Assembly (NCBI RefSeq): GCF_963678975.1
Contig: NC_089279.1
Location: 25,778,004-25,842,003, forward strand
DNA length: 64,000 bases
DNA from: Dysidea avara
Lineage: Eukaryota; Porifera; Demospongiae; Dictyoceratida; Dysideidae
Direction of reading: 5' to 3'
Shown: one piece after another, positions 22,906 to 36,300 of the stretch
Layout: every line of letters starts with the position of its first letter
How positions within the stretch are numbered: position 1 is the first letter of the stretch
The notes under the pieces: model-generated
Told to the model about the DNA's origin: nothing
The model's database searches: none
What the model saw: only the letters and a program-made list of their open reading frames with translations
Program-made: the position numbers and the translations under genes

Positions 22906-24530
22906 TGATCACCTCACTTAATTTCTGCTTTATAAATGAAAATTCTAGCAGATTACAAAAGGAAAGAATGAGAAGCGCCACTGCAATTCAATCCAGTCAC
23001 TTTAAAATGGTAAAATAAGTATGATAGTCAGCTACAGGGAAGTTATTTCAAACTGCCATGGATCAATACCTTGCCTGCCAGTGAAAAGAAATAGAACACA
23101 GAAGGTAAGTCCATAATGCATACATTGTACATACTGTTGGCTGAAGTGACATCTAACAGTGAAAACTTAAGCCCGTAGCATTAGTGGTTGCATCAGTCAG
23201 TCAATAAGTCAGTCACTCACTAAATTAAGAATATATAATTATAACTATATTGGAGGCAATTTGGATTGCACTGAAGGTTGGCTATCACTGCCAAGGTGTC
23301 ATAAAGATATGATTTTGGTCAATATTTCATGTTAGTGGTTCTAGATCAATTGAGAAAAGTTTTAGACAATAGTTTTGTTTGTGATCCTAATAATTTTGCT
23401 AGCTGCTGATGTATATAAGTGACAATATGATTCTTATCATCATAATCTTTCCACACATTGAGGTTACATGTATCTCAAGTCTTTGGCTACCAAGGGCATA
23501 TAGCAAGTAAATTGCAAACCTGAATGTTCTATTAGAGTTGAGCAAAAGTAACTGCTCTATTAGAGTATATCAATCTTTTGCAGTACTAAATTCTCTTCAT
23601 TCAAGCCTCGGTTATCTCAATGGTAGTTGCTCCACTGGCTACACATGTGTATATTGCATCACCTAATGCAGTGTGTAGTTATATAGAAACTAAATTTTCT
23701 AATAGAGATAGTTGGGGGTTAAGACAGGCTTAGTATTCAAAAATCTATAAAGATGTTCCTGGCTGCCTGACAGAGCTCTGTGCCTTACCAAACTAGATAC
23801 ACATTCCACTTTTTGTGGCATGCAAACCTCTGGTAGTGGTATGGCACTGGGTTTTTTATTTGGATATAGGCCTTACTAGATACACCTACAGTTATGCCAG
23901 TGTAAATGCTGCTTGCATATAAACATTTGTAATTTCATAGATCTACCAATAGAAGTACAGACCAGTGAAAACGATGTGTAATGGCCACTTAACTTCTCAG
24001 TAATTGATGGTCGAGGCACACACTCAGATGCAAAACCTTACACCATTCTTTCTTTTGATGTGGTAAATGTGAGTAAACAATCAAAAAATTATGATTTTAA
24101 GTTCCATTAGGGATCATAAAAATAGAAAGTAGGGAAACAAGGGAGGTCGCCTACACCTGCAAATATATTAAAGGAAATTTAATTCCTTATTTAGAAACTT
24201 GAGTAAAGTGTTTAACTCGCTGGAGTCCGTGGTATGTAACTAGCTACTGGTATAATCATGAACTGTTCTCATGACCACATCCTATCTCTAACACAAGAGT
24301 GATGGTGGGGTGGGTGGGATGCAATTGGTGAATGAGATTAAGATTATGTGGCCTTACTAGCAGTCTTGACTAAACATTTAAAAGGCGAACATGTATAGCA
24401 TTATAAAATAACAATAAATGTGATGTATAAAGGAAAACTACAACATTTTACACCACAATATGTATGCCTACTACACTAAAAGCTATATGTCACTTCACAA
24501 CTCATATCAAACTGCATCTTCTTTTTGTGT
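22906..24530. other. Intergenic, no gene recognised
   Basis: Only short unsupported open frames. The dispersed CTATTAGAG motif pair occurs at about 23527-23566. Nothing else was recognised. Confidence 0.4.
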
Positions 24531-24923
24531 TTAGCTAAGTGTAATTGTGTATGAATTACTCCTCACAATATTGTGAAACTTTTGATCTTGAGATGGAGTT
24601 ACATGTTGCTCTGGACTTTTACTATGTAGTACTTGAGTCTTCCTTATTGAAGTAAAGTAGTACCATGTAAATGCTATTCCCAAAATTATTAGCAGAACAA
24701 CAATAACAGAAACTGCTATAGTAGCAGTTGACTCATCTGATGACAATGACAACTGTACACGATTACAGGTGTGATCATTTCTATCAAGAGCATAACTGGA
24801 GTTACAAGAACATCTATAGGATCCTGGCTGGTTGATACACACTTGACTACAATTCCCATTACTTCACTGACACTCATCAACATCAAAGCAGCTATTACCA
24901 TTAGATGATACGATAAGTTGTAC
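24531..24923 (-). pseudogene. Last exon of EGF/transmembrane protein with in-frame TGA
   Basis: From a good acceptor (TTAACCAG at the right edge) the frame reads a calcium-binding EGF start (FDVDECQ), a TGA, then SNGNCSQVCINQPGSYRCSC. It continues through a spacer, one transmembrane helix (IAVSVIVVLLIILGIAFTWY) and a cytoplasmic tail of about 40 residues to TAA. The exon is 131 codons in phase. The TGA falls inside the EGF module, where CGA (Arg) would be a plausible ancestor. No upstream exons were found, so this may be a fragment or the end of a gene broken by the stop. It could be a receptor, but the family cannot be named. Confidence 0.6.
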
Positions 24924-25057
24924 CTGGTTAACAATAACATTGATAAGATAGCATTTAATAAAACCCCCTTGATGGCAAGAAGTCAATGATTAAGTAGAGG
25001 TTGAATGTAGAGAAGATCACAGATCCTGGCTGTTGTGGCTCCTCCAGTGTGTGCCTA

Positions 25058-25203
25058 GACTGCATGTTGTGGGGGATCAAGTCACCACTGGGTCTGGGAT
25101 TTTTTTTCTGAATTCTTCAACGTTTTAGTTACATGTTTCAGACTCCCTGTATTCACAGGCTTTAGCCTTCTCACAGGTCCCTAGTGGGATAGCATTTAAT
25201 AAA
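25058..25203. repeat. Dispersed repeat, copy 2
   Basis: Near-identical to 1281-1427 (see that entry). It ends in GCATTTAATAAAAATAAA. A further partial end (GATAGCATTTAATAAAA) lies at about 24940-24965. Confidence 0.6.
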
Positions 25204-26097
25204 AATAAAGAGGTGGTACCACTGACACAGCTGTTCACAGGGAATATTGGCACAATAATCTGGAGAGATGCATTTGTTAGTGGTGGGATCGTATGTAAAC
25301 TGGGTGGAATGACTTGCCAAATTACATTGCTACTTCTTCCACCTTCTGTGGTGTTTTATGTAATAGTTATACCATGGCTGCAGAGATTTTGTTGATATAA
25401 TACACCCAAAATCCCGAAAACCACAGGTAGGCCTGCGCTGATTATGCCAGCATAATTGGGGCATAATAGGTAGCCAAAAGCAATGAGCTTAATGCCAGCA
25501 TAATAGGTACAATTTTTGTGCAGTGGTTATCAGAGAAGCTGAAACTCTGCCTATTTAGCATGATGCTGATTGGAATGGTGTGCAAATACAGTAAAAATCA
25601 GATTTACAGCTACGTTGTGAAGAAAAGATTAGCTAAAGATCGATATACTCTAATAGAACAGGCACCGCATGTTGAAATGTCCTAATAGAACGTTTACAGT
25701 TGCATTAAATACTCTAATAGAGCAGTTAAGACACAATTTTATATGAGCATATTTGGAGCAAACTGGGCATAATTGGAACATATAATAGGAGAAATATTGG
25801 AGCATTGCTCAAAAGCATAAGAGGCAATTTCAAAAGCATAATAGGCTTAGGCCTAGCCACAGGCCTGAATGTATGTACCAGCAAAATCCGACATTGTTGT
25901 CGTATAAGTGATATATATCACTCTAGGTATTTCTTTTGTACATCAGTATTGATGATTGATAGTGGTTTTAATAGCATGGGCTAATAGCCCTCAGAACATT
26001 TTTCATTTTCATACGTCATTATGCTCGTTCTACACACAATGCCAGAAAATTGCGACTGTGGAATCTATGGTGCGAGATGTTAGAAATGACTGAAATA

Positions 26098-26144
26098 CCC
26101 CCCCCCCCCCCCCCCCTCCCACACACACACACACACACACACAA
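26098..26144. repeat. Poly-C plus (CA)n
   Basis: A run of Cs is followed by a CA microsatellite. The open frames over it are artefacts. Confidence 0.9.
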
Positions 26145-26316
26145 ACAGTTAAGAATAACTCCAGTTGTGGTTTGTAAAAATACCACCAAATTTTCACCAG
26201 TTGTAAGATCAACAACTTTTAAAATCAAAAATTCTAACTCCCCTAAGTTTGGGGGAGCATAATGTATGCTTTATTAAAGTATTATGTTTTAACACTTTTT
26301 TAAAAATTTGGTTTTA

Positions 26317-26691
26317 CAGGGGCGTATCCAGGATTTTTCCAAAGGGGTTTCCAGATTTGGTAGTGAACTTATTGCATGGGTCTGGGGCACAGCCTTGACA
26401 GATTTTTAAATAAAACTATACCTATAATCCGTTATGAATGTTCTATTAGAGTACTTTTTGCTGTTCTATTAGAATATCTTGATATTATTCCTTGTATATG
26501 TAATTAAATTCATATCTCCCTAAAACTCTGTTACATGCACTGTAACTCTGCTCTATTTCCATCTTTCTGTATAATTGTGCAGCCAAACTATGATAGTTTC
26601 ACTTTGTTCTTCTTGCTGCAAGCTCACAAGTTCAAATTTCGAAGGGGGTTTCTGGAACCCCAGGAAACCCCCCTAAATATATATGCCCCTG
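26317..26691. mobile_element. hAT-like MITE
   Basis: The ends CAGGGGCGTATCCAGG and ATGCCCCTG are inverted, and the subterminal GGGGTTTCCAG and TTCTGGAACCCC are complementary. Near-identical flanks (GGTTTTA and GGTTTAC) suggest a decayed target duplication. The body carries the CTATTAGAG motif pair and is non-coding. Confidence 0.7.
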
Positions 26692-26837
26692 GGTTTACTT
26701 ACTGGTTTAAGTAAAGGTTCCTTTTCTTAAGACCTACATTTTTGTAAGACAGATTTCTAAATTTTAATTTCATTCTTTACAAAAGTACAGAGTGTCATTA
26801 GCCATGCAGAATAATGTCTCACATTTTGTACTAGTAA

Positions 26838-28375
26838 TAGCATGGGTAGCAGTGAAATTTGGGATAAATATCACGAGTGTTGTATTGGAAATGGGAATAA
26901 ATTTCACGAGGCGAAGCCGAGTGAAATTTACCATTTCCAATACAACAAGAGTGGTATTTATCCCAAATTTCACTGCTACCCATGCTATTCCCAGTTAATA
27001 CCATACTCGCTGCATATGCTGCATTAGCTTTGCTATGTATGCCATGATGATACAGGCGAATGATTGTTACATGGATAGCCTAGAAAGGAATATTGGTGAG
27101 GTCAATTCTATCAACTGCTTATCTCACATGACCACATACACCATTGGTAGTACCAATGGTTACCCCTTACCACATTTCAAGCAAAAAAAAAAAAAAAAAA
27201 AAGTGAAACCGGCATGATGATACAGGCGAATGATTGTTACATGGATAGCCTAGAATGGAATATTGGTGAGGTCAATTCTATCAACTGCTTATCTCACATG
27301 AACACATACACCATTGGTAGTACCAATGGTTACCCCTTACCACATTTCAAGCAAAAAAAAAAAAAAAAGTGAAACATGATGATACAGGCGAATGATTGTT
27401 ACATGGATAGCCTAGAAAGGAATATTGGTGAGGTCAATTCTATCAACTGCTTATCTCACATGACCACATACACCATTGGTAGTACCAATGGTTACCCCTT
27501 ACCACATTTCAAGCAAAAAAAAAAAAAAAAGTGAAACCGGCATGATGATACAGGCGAATGATTGTTACATGGATAGCCTAGAAAGGAATATTGGTGAGGT
27601 CAATTCTATCAACTGCTTATCTCACATGACCACATACACCATTGGTAGTACCAATGGTTACCCCTTACCACATTTCAAGCAAAAAAAAAAAAAAAAAAAA
27701 GTGAAACCGGCATGATGATACAGGCGAATGATTGTTACATGGATAGCCTAGAATGGAATATTGGTGAGGTAAATTCTATCAACTGCTTATCTCACATGAC
27801 CACATACACCATTGGTAGTACCAATGGTTACCCCTTACCACATTTCAAGCAAAAAAAAAAAAAAAGTGAAACCGGCATGATGATACAGGCGAATGATTGT
27901 TACATGGATAGCCTAGAAAGGAATATTGGTGAGGTCAATTCTATCAACTGCTTATCTCACATGACCACATACACCATTGGTAGTACCAATGGTTACCCCT
28001 TACCACATTTCAAGCAAAAAAAAAAAAAAAAAAAAGTGAAACCGGCATGATGATACAGGCGAATGATTGTTACATGGATAGCCTAGAATGGAATATTGGT
28101 GAGGTAAATTCTATCAACTGCTTATCTCACATGACCACATACACCATTGGTAGTACCAATGGTTACCCCTTACCACATTTCAAGCAAAAAAAAAAAAAGT
28201 GAAACCGGCAATCTGTCACTGTACTAAACACGCGTCGACACTAATTGGCGCTACATTGTTAACATAAATTCTAGCCAATGAAATTGCAATTACAACTTTT
28301 TCACTGCTGTCAGTGAAATACGGGATAAATTTCACTGCTACTAATACTATTGAGACTTTTGTACGGGCAGTGAAA
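26838..28375. mobile_element. Hairpin element with GCGAAGC loop, locus 2, carrying a satellite
   Basis: A long hairpin spans about 26848-26986. Its arms carry AGCAGTGAAATTTGGGATAA and TGTTGTATTGGAAATGG and their complements, around the loop GAGGCGAAGCCGA. A direct third copy of the arm (CAGTGAAATACGGGATAAAT) lies at about 28310-28345. The interior is the 7-unit satellite listed next. The design matches loci 1 and 3. Confidence 0.55.
27044..28210. repeat. Satellite, 7 units of about 163-172 bp
   Basis: Units begin at 27044, 27214, 27376, 27542, 27712, 27877 and 28047 with ATGATGATACAGGCGAATG. Each contains the palindrome ACCATTGGTAGTACCAATGGT and ends in a poly-A run of variable length followed by GTGAAACC. 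Length differences between units come mainly from the A-run. The open frames through it are not genes. Confidence 0.92.
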
Positions 28376-28490
28376 CAGGTATGGTATTAGGTACAGAATC
28401 ATATCACAAGGTATGTGAAATCTGGTAAGACAGATTTCTGAAAATCATGACTTTTTTTCTTTTTTTGGTCACTTCTAATGTCTCACACTA

Positions 28491-28626
28491 TAGCTTTTTT
28501 AGTTTTGCCATTTTGTGCTACATTAAGCCTACTACGTACTACGTAGTAGGCTTAATGTAGCACAAAATGGCAAAACTATTACGTAGTAGGCTTAATGTAG
28601 CACAAAATGGCAAAACTAAAAAAGCT
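28491..28626. repeat. Palindrome with one arm duplicated
   Basis: The left arm reads TTTTGCCATTTTGTGCTACA then TTAAGCCTACTACGTA. It is followed by two direct copies of its reverse complement, the second ending in AAAAAAGCTAT to pair with ATAGCTTTTTT at the start. This gives one arm against two. Confidence 0.85.
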
Positions 28627-30332
28627 ATCTGAACTTAGCTAATTGAGACAGTATGTAGCTAGCTAGTTGTCCTCTTTGCGCTGTTCCATGGTCTGCTCAA
28701 TGACTGATCATGACATGTGGTGGGTAGAAGTATGTATCCACACATTATCCAAACAATTGTTTTACTGATCATTATATAATTTTGTAACTATCAACTAGTT
28801 GAAACTTAGCAACTACACTGAGCCTAGCCTAACCTGTAAACTCAAACCCACAATTTAATGCTTTGTGTCACTCAATATAACAAGTCAAAGTGCATCATAA
28901 CTGGGCATTAAGGCCATGAGTAAACCATGTTCCCATGATATATATTGCCTCGGAAATATGTGAGTAAAAACCCCCAAGAGGTGCCTTTGAGCACCTATGT
29001 TAAGGTGGTATACGTATATTATTTTATGTAATAGCTATATATTTCATTTAGTGTATTTTTGTATTTATTGTTTTAATTTGTTGCGATATTGTATGTATCG
29101 AATTGTGTCTGTATGTATGTACATTGCATGTACTTGTGTGTGTATGCTTCTGCATGGATGAACGGTTTTAATTTGAATCAATAAAATCTATATGTAGCAT
29201 TCATTATTAATGTGCACAAATATGGTCAATGTTAACATTCCTTAGTAATTGTCATTCATGTTCTATCATATCATGCAGTATCTCCCAGAGTTTGGTAAGA
29301 TGAGTGGGACAAGGAGAAATTCTATATATCTCCAAGAGCTTGATGTGATCACCTGTGACATGGTTATTTATATTATATAGCTATATCATTACTAGACATA
29401 ATCCAGCCTCTTCCAAAACGATGATATTAAGACTCTATAGTGGCTAAATATTGGGTGCTCACCCATTTGTCCAAGAGATAAAAGGTATGCCAATGTAATG
29501 ATTTTCCTGTAATACTACTGTGTCTCTTGTTTCAGGGCATGGGTATTTACTTCAATATTAAGCGTTAGCTAGTAGTTATTCCATGCATATTTGCACAAGA
29601 ATTAACAATGAAACTAGATATTAACACTTCAACTATTTACTCTTGCAAGTGGTGTGTGCTATGTATGTATATGCAGGCAAGTATGTAACACATAGTAGAG
29701 CAGTGTAGTGCGAACAGTTTATATTTGTGATACAATACGAAACTTTCCATGCAAATTGCACTCCTATGTCATTTATAATGTCATTGCAGATTTGACCTTT
29801 GGTGAACTCTATAACCATTCTACATTGAAAATTCGTCATTTTTGTCTTTTTATTCCTGCTGAGGCATCTTTAAACATGCATGGTTTCTGAATGAATTAAT
29901 TTTATACAGGATTTTACTCCAAGCCATGAAATTCTATAAAGTTATTAGCCTATTGGTATAATCAGGGCAGATAAAATGAAATTTGCTTTTTGCTTTAAAC
30001 AAAAAGTAGTTTCACCAAAGGTCAAATCTGCAGTGGCACTATGTCAAAAAAATGCCATAAGGAGTGTGGAAATTTTCGTAGTTGTATCACAAAGTGCATA
30101 AAATACTCAATTTTATGCTATACCATGCACTCTACTACCATGCACTCTTGGAAGGTTTTGGTCACAGGCTTACAGTTTTAGATCATGCAGTTACTTCTGT
30201 ATTATTGACTAGCATGCCCTTTATAAAGATCAAGTTGTTTATGCACAGAATACACATCATATGTACAAGTATGAGTCTGCAAAGGAACAATTTTAATTTG
30301 TGTATTACAAAAATTTATCCTGAATAGCTACA
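28627..30332. other. Intergenic, no gene recognised
   Basis: AT-rich sequence with no domain-bearing frame on either strand. It lies directly 3' of the TMEM165-like gene. Confidence 0.4.
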
Positions 30333-33300
30333 CTATTCACTATCAGGACTATGCAATAGTGCTGTGAATGAAAACAATAAGAACACTAGTCCTCCTAATA
30401 AAGTGACATTCTTTACTGATATCTTCTGAGCAATCAGCTGTCCACCAATTACTGCTAATGCCGTACACAGAGCATGTCCAATTGTACCACCGATTGTAAC
30501 TCCATAAGGATCCTATAAAGGTATAAAATGTAAGAGTATAAGATACATGAGGTTATATACACTGCTCACAGTGCTCAGGGGAACCATGCAGAATTTTAGA
30601 AAGGTGGGACTAGCAAAAGCAAGTGATCTGATAGGCTAAATATTTCCCCCTGAAGCTAAACTAATGTCACACAAAAGGGTTAAAGGAATAGCTGTTTTGG
30701 TTTAGTTGCAACAACCAACTGCAAAGTAGTAACATTTATACAATGACTTTCTTCTTGCTAAAAGTAACCTTGTGCTGAAGGTACTGTTCCGCAGTGTATA
30801 CAGGAGAAGAAATTTAAAATATAGTTATTTTATGCAATACAGCATCAGTACTTTCAGTGCACATTACTTTCATTCAGTTTATGCAGTGCACATTCTAATA
30901 AAATTTAACATCATTTTAGTTAACAAGGCTACAGCATCTGAGGGCGCAGTCCTCCAGACCTCTTACTTTAAGATATGGTAGCACCTCTAGGTGCTACTAT
31001 ATAGTTTTAACAGCATGACTACTAGATCACTACTACTTTTTTCTTGGATGGATATATACTAGTGAAAAGTATTTAGCAGATGTACCCCTGCAGACTTGTA
31101 TTGCTGCATGATTTTTAATATGCTGTATATCACATTAATATCACTAGTAAAAATGGTGCATTGCATGTTGTGTTCTAACATATTATATGTGTTGATAACC
31201 CCCCTACATATGATCAAATAAGTTAAAATAACATACTTCACGAGCTGCTAGTATGATAGTGGCAAATTGAGACCGATCTCCCCACTCAGCCAGGAATGTC
31301 AAAGTGAAAGCTTGTAGAACAACTGCAGGTAGTAGTCGGAGGAGCCATATTCTTCTCCTGATTGGTGGAGTAGAGTTCACTACACCCTTCTCTACATCGT
31401 CCTATAAAATTTACCACTACATTGATTGTTCAATAAAAGTAGTGCAAAATGTTCTATAGTGACTGCTACATGAACTATATTTTTGTATCACAACCTACCA
31501 TTATACTTCTATACATTATGGAGTTGGGGTAACTACGTAGTTATACTTTTGTAGCTAAGTTATGTAATAGATTATTTGGCATGGCTACAGGGTAAACTGC
31601 TTCAAGGAGCACAGTTATAGCACTTTACAGTGACCAGCACTGAAAAAGTGGTTTGTAGATAGATTAACCATCGTAGGAGTGCCTTTTGGTGGTTTGAGAA
31701 GAATTGACATAAAGGCTATTGAGATATAGCAAAAATGCCAACTGTGCACATGTGTATTAGGCATGCTACCTAGTTTGTAAATAGACTGCTGAAGGGGATG
31801 AGCTGAAAATTAAATGTAAGTAGATTACTCATCATAGGAAGGCCTTTCAGTGGAATAGACAATCTGGGTTTAGTTATAATGCGAAAACCAACTACCTGTA
31901 GCAAGTGTGTGATCAAAACACTCCACAATAGTGCAGTCACAGTCATCTACAAATTCAATTAGAGGTGTCACAATGTATAGCGTTCAGCTGCATAGCAAAT
32001 CATCGTGCAGAGAGTTCAGTTACAAACAAGTCACCCTCTAGAGAGTTCAGCTACAAACATACCAAGTTCAGCTACATATCAAGTCACCCTATAAAGATTT
32101 CAACTATACATATACATTTTAAACTACTCAGAAGAGAGTTCAGCTACAATCAAATTATGCAAGTCACCCTGTAGAGAGTTTAGGTATAAATAGGTCACCC
32201 TGTATAGAGAGTACAACTCATCCTGTAGGAGAGTTTACCTACATTACAAGTCACTCAGCAGAGAGTTCAGCTACATTACAACAAGTCACCCAGTAGAGAG
32301 TTCAACTACATACTTTACAAAAGTCTCCCTATAGAGAGGTCAGTTATGAACAACCTTCCCTGTAGAGAGTTCAGCTAAGTGATATAATTATTTAGTTTTA
32401 TAAGTAACTACAATTTAATTTTTCTTTTTGTCTTGCCAGGGCTCCAGTTATTATTACTTTTTGGACTCCTGACCCCTTATAATTATATTGTGCATGTAAT
32501 TGTCAAATTATGATGTCATCATCATTGTCATCATCATCATAAATAATAAGATCCTGGTCACCAAATGGTTCTACAATTAAGACTTGATATTGACTAGCTA
32601 TACCCTTTGGCTAGCTACTGGCTCAATCTTAATAGTTATGCTGTCAGGACAGGTCACACTGCACCGGCACTGTAACCCTCAGGCTGAGATGGAGAATGTA
32701 GAATGCCTCTGCACTGGCAAGCTAATTACAGTTTGTCTGGATGCTCCCAGTATTGCATCACTGCGTGCACAAATCAGTTAATTACTCTGGTGCAGTGTAT
32801 ACACACTATAGCTATCACATCGAGCTTCATGTAGTGTCACTAGGCTATAGCTATCATCTGAAAAGGGTCAGAACTTTCTGCTCATGTATGCCCATGTCAG
32901 ACATAAAACTGCCAGATGGATGGTGAGTATTCTCTATCTGCTTCTGTCTTGTTGGGTGTCCCACAGGGAACTGTTTTAGGACCATTGATGTTTCCTTTTT
33001 ATATTAATGACATTTCAGAACAAACATCATCTCCATTATGTCTCTTTGCTGACGACTGTCTACTATACAGAGTATTTAGCACAGAAACTGATGCACAACA
33101 ACTACAATCAGATCTAGACTGTTTATCTTGATGGGCTGAAATCTGGAAAATGTCGTTCAATGTTAATAAATATGTGGTCATCAAGTCACCATCTATCGTT
33201 TCTTTTAACTATTTACTTAATGGGCATGTATTAGACATAAAAGCTGAACACACTTACCTATGGATCATCTTATACACAACAGTATGTCATGGGCTTCCAT

Positions 33301-36300
33301 ATAAATAGCATTGTTACTAAAGCTTCCTGGACACTAAATTTTTTTTGTTCTCAAAAAGTCAAAGAACATATTTTACATTTGTTTGTCCTATTTTAGAATA
33401 CGCATCTCATATCAACTCATTGCCATCATTGGAAAATACAGAGAAGTGCAAGACAGGTATGTAACAACTATAGTACATGTAGTGTAACTACTATGGCCGC
33501 TCTAAGAGAACGCCATAAAATTGCTAGATTGTTTGTCTTTCATGATATTGCTAGTGTAGTAAATATACCACAAAATTTTTTTGGACAACTAGGTACACTC
33601 ACCACCACCATCCACTTCATTTTATCCACCCAAGCAAAAACACCACAGCATATCAAAACAGCTACTTCCCAAGAACTATCATTGATTGGAACTCATTATC
33701 AACCTCATTAATTGAAATGACTGATAAGAAATTTTAAAACATTTGTAGCTAACTATATTATGCCCAGGGGGAAGAAAATTACAAGGAGGAGGGGGGAATT
33801 TACAAGGGGAAAACATAATGTACATTTAACTATTTACAAATGATAAACGCTGCCTGCCCAGTAATAATAATAAATAAATAAATGCAAAATTTTCCCAAAA
33901 TTTCTGTGGTCGATGTATAAATGATTCCAGGAAACCTGCACATAGCTATAGCTCCACTGGTAAGCAAATGATTTCTCCAAAATACAGGTGGGCAATGTTA
34001 CACAAACAAATTTAGGAAATAATAAGGCATTTGTGGCAGTAAAAATTACCTGTGTTGTGGATATTTTTTCTTAAAGTTTATACATAACTATAGTCCACGT
34101 ATGTGCTATCTCATGAAATACCTACAATATATAGAGCTATAGCTCATTCATGAAATGAAATAATGTGCCATGAAATTTATTTAATGCATTCATGGTATAA
34201 GATAACATGCCCACAAATCGTTAAATTTTCATAGGTAGCTGTAGGCAGTGTCCATGAAAACTACATGACATTTCATGATATACCATCATTGGAATTTTCA
34301 TAGGCTGTTCAAGAAACTTACTTATAACCATAATTATAGTAATTATATAGCTAGAAATTGTATGCATATATGATTGTACCATTTGGGATTTTACCCTTGA
34401 GAAAACCAGCTGAGCTGATTGCCCAGTACCTAATCTTAAGTCATCTTTGGGTTTCTATTAAGCACAACCATGTGACAAGGTAGGGTATAATTTTGCATGA
34501 TCCTTTCTTGCCTATAGGGTATAAAATCAACGGTATTTGCTACACGGTACTTATCTTGCACATATAAACAAACCTGCAGTAAGCTACATATATTTGACTT
34601 GAAAAGTTATTAAAGAGTATTAGCTTTGATAGTACAAATAGGTAATGAGTTCCAATCATGAAAAGTAATGATAAGGTAATCGTAATAACAGTGGCTGTTA
34701 TGATAATGATTGATTCTAGCTGTTGGTACAGTATTTCCAATGAGATTAAATTATGTAATATATTGTAAGCCTAGAGATATGTCTCCGAATATGTAATGCT
34801 GACCACCAAGCAGCAGATTTTACCAATTCATCACATTTGATTTGTTTAGATTATATTGCATAAAGTTTAGCAACTTTATTGCACTATATACATATAGCAA
34901 TGTTATTAATGTATGGAGAGAATGACATTTATGAATGGAATATATAGGACTCCAATTAAAATATAGCTGTAGATGTTGATTTTTATCACTGTATGAGTAC
35001 ACTGAAGTATTTCATTGTCAATATAACACTGGAACTCAGGTGGTGAGATAGATCTTGAGCAAGTAGATAAGTATGACACATTTGTTGATGTTTAGGCTCA
35101 TCGACCATTGTTTAGTCAATTGAATAATGTGATTTAAATGCTGCTGTAAATGATGATGATCCTGTTTATGAATGATGCTGTATAGTACACAGTTGTCTTC
35201 TAATAATGCAGAAATATTAGTAGTATTGTAGTTGGTGTATATATAATAATAAAAACATTAGTGACCCTTGATGACAACTGGTTGTAATCTCTTGGTAACC
35301 CGGGTGAATCTCCAATTGTAGGCATTACCTTGAATTCCATAGTTTCTTCAGCGAGTTCTGGTATGGTATGGTATCAAATACTTTGTGAAAGTCAGTACAG
35401 GTCAACTGAAAGGCGCATGCATGACAACCCAGTGTTTGTGGAATTTCAACATTAAGTAACTGGGTCTCGCATGAATGGTTGGATCTAAAACTGCATTGTT
35501 TGTCACCAAGGGCGTCAAGTGGTGAGGCTCCAACCAGTGAGGCTGGAGCCTCACCACTTTTTGGCTCACTGAAATAAAAAAATTAAACTTGATGAAGCTG
35601 AAACTAAAAGTAGTTGACATGCGCTTAATTTAATGACAACAATAGACAGAAACAACACTTATCTAACCAGTATTTCACTCAGAACAGCTTCATGTCGACT
35701 TAGTCTGTATTAAGCGCTTCATGCATGTAGTTACACTTTTTCTTTCCTTGCCATGCCCACAACTGACTACTGTGTAGATCAGATCTGTGGTCGCATGTTA
35801 GTCCGAGGATTCACATACTCGTCTCTTTTTTGTTGTACACATTCATCATAATCATGATGGTCTTCTCTCTTAGCATTATACTAGCTATGGCTTTGTTTCT
35901 CTGTGTAACTGCTTTGGAACATTCCTTACAGTTTATTAATAGACTCACATTAATAGACTCACTCAGGTTAGGAGTTAAACAGTATTATGGAGGTACTTTT
36001 TGTCCAGTCTCCAGTTTTGTCATTGAACACCTGTCAGGTAGCTAGCTTGCTCATCTACAGTGTAGGTAACTAGCACTTTGCACACAGTACTACAGCCCAA
36101 AGAGTGCCTTCAAATGACATCTCTAATAATGTGCAATTTTAATAACTTCCTGGGGGTATGACCCCAGACTGAGCCTTACCACTTTCACTTTTACTCTGAC
36201 ACCCCTGTTTGTCACTAATAACTGTCCCATTATTTGCAGTGATAAAGGATGTGTTCTAACAATAATATTTACAACATCATGAATTAAGTTTAGAATTAAG

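Noticed and set aside
22612-22908. SLTH-repeat open frame
   Set aside because: Product of the (TCAC)n microsatellite.
27035-28050. Repeated MMIQANDCYMDSLE frames
   Set aside because: They follow the satellite units and are broken by poly-A length changes.
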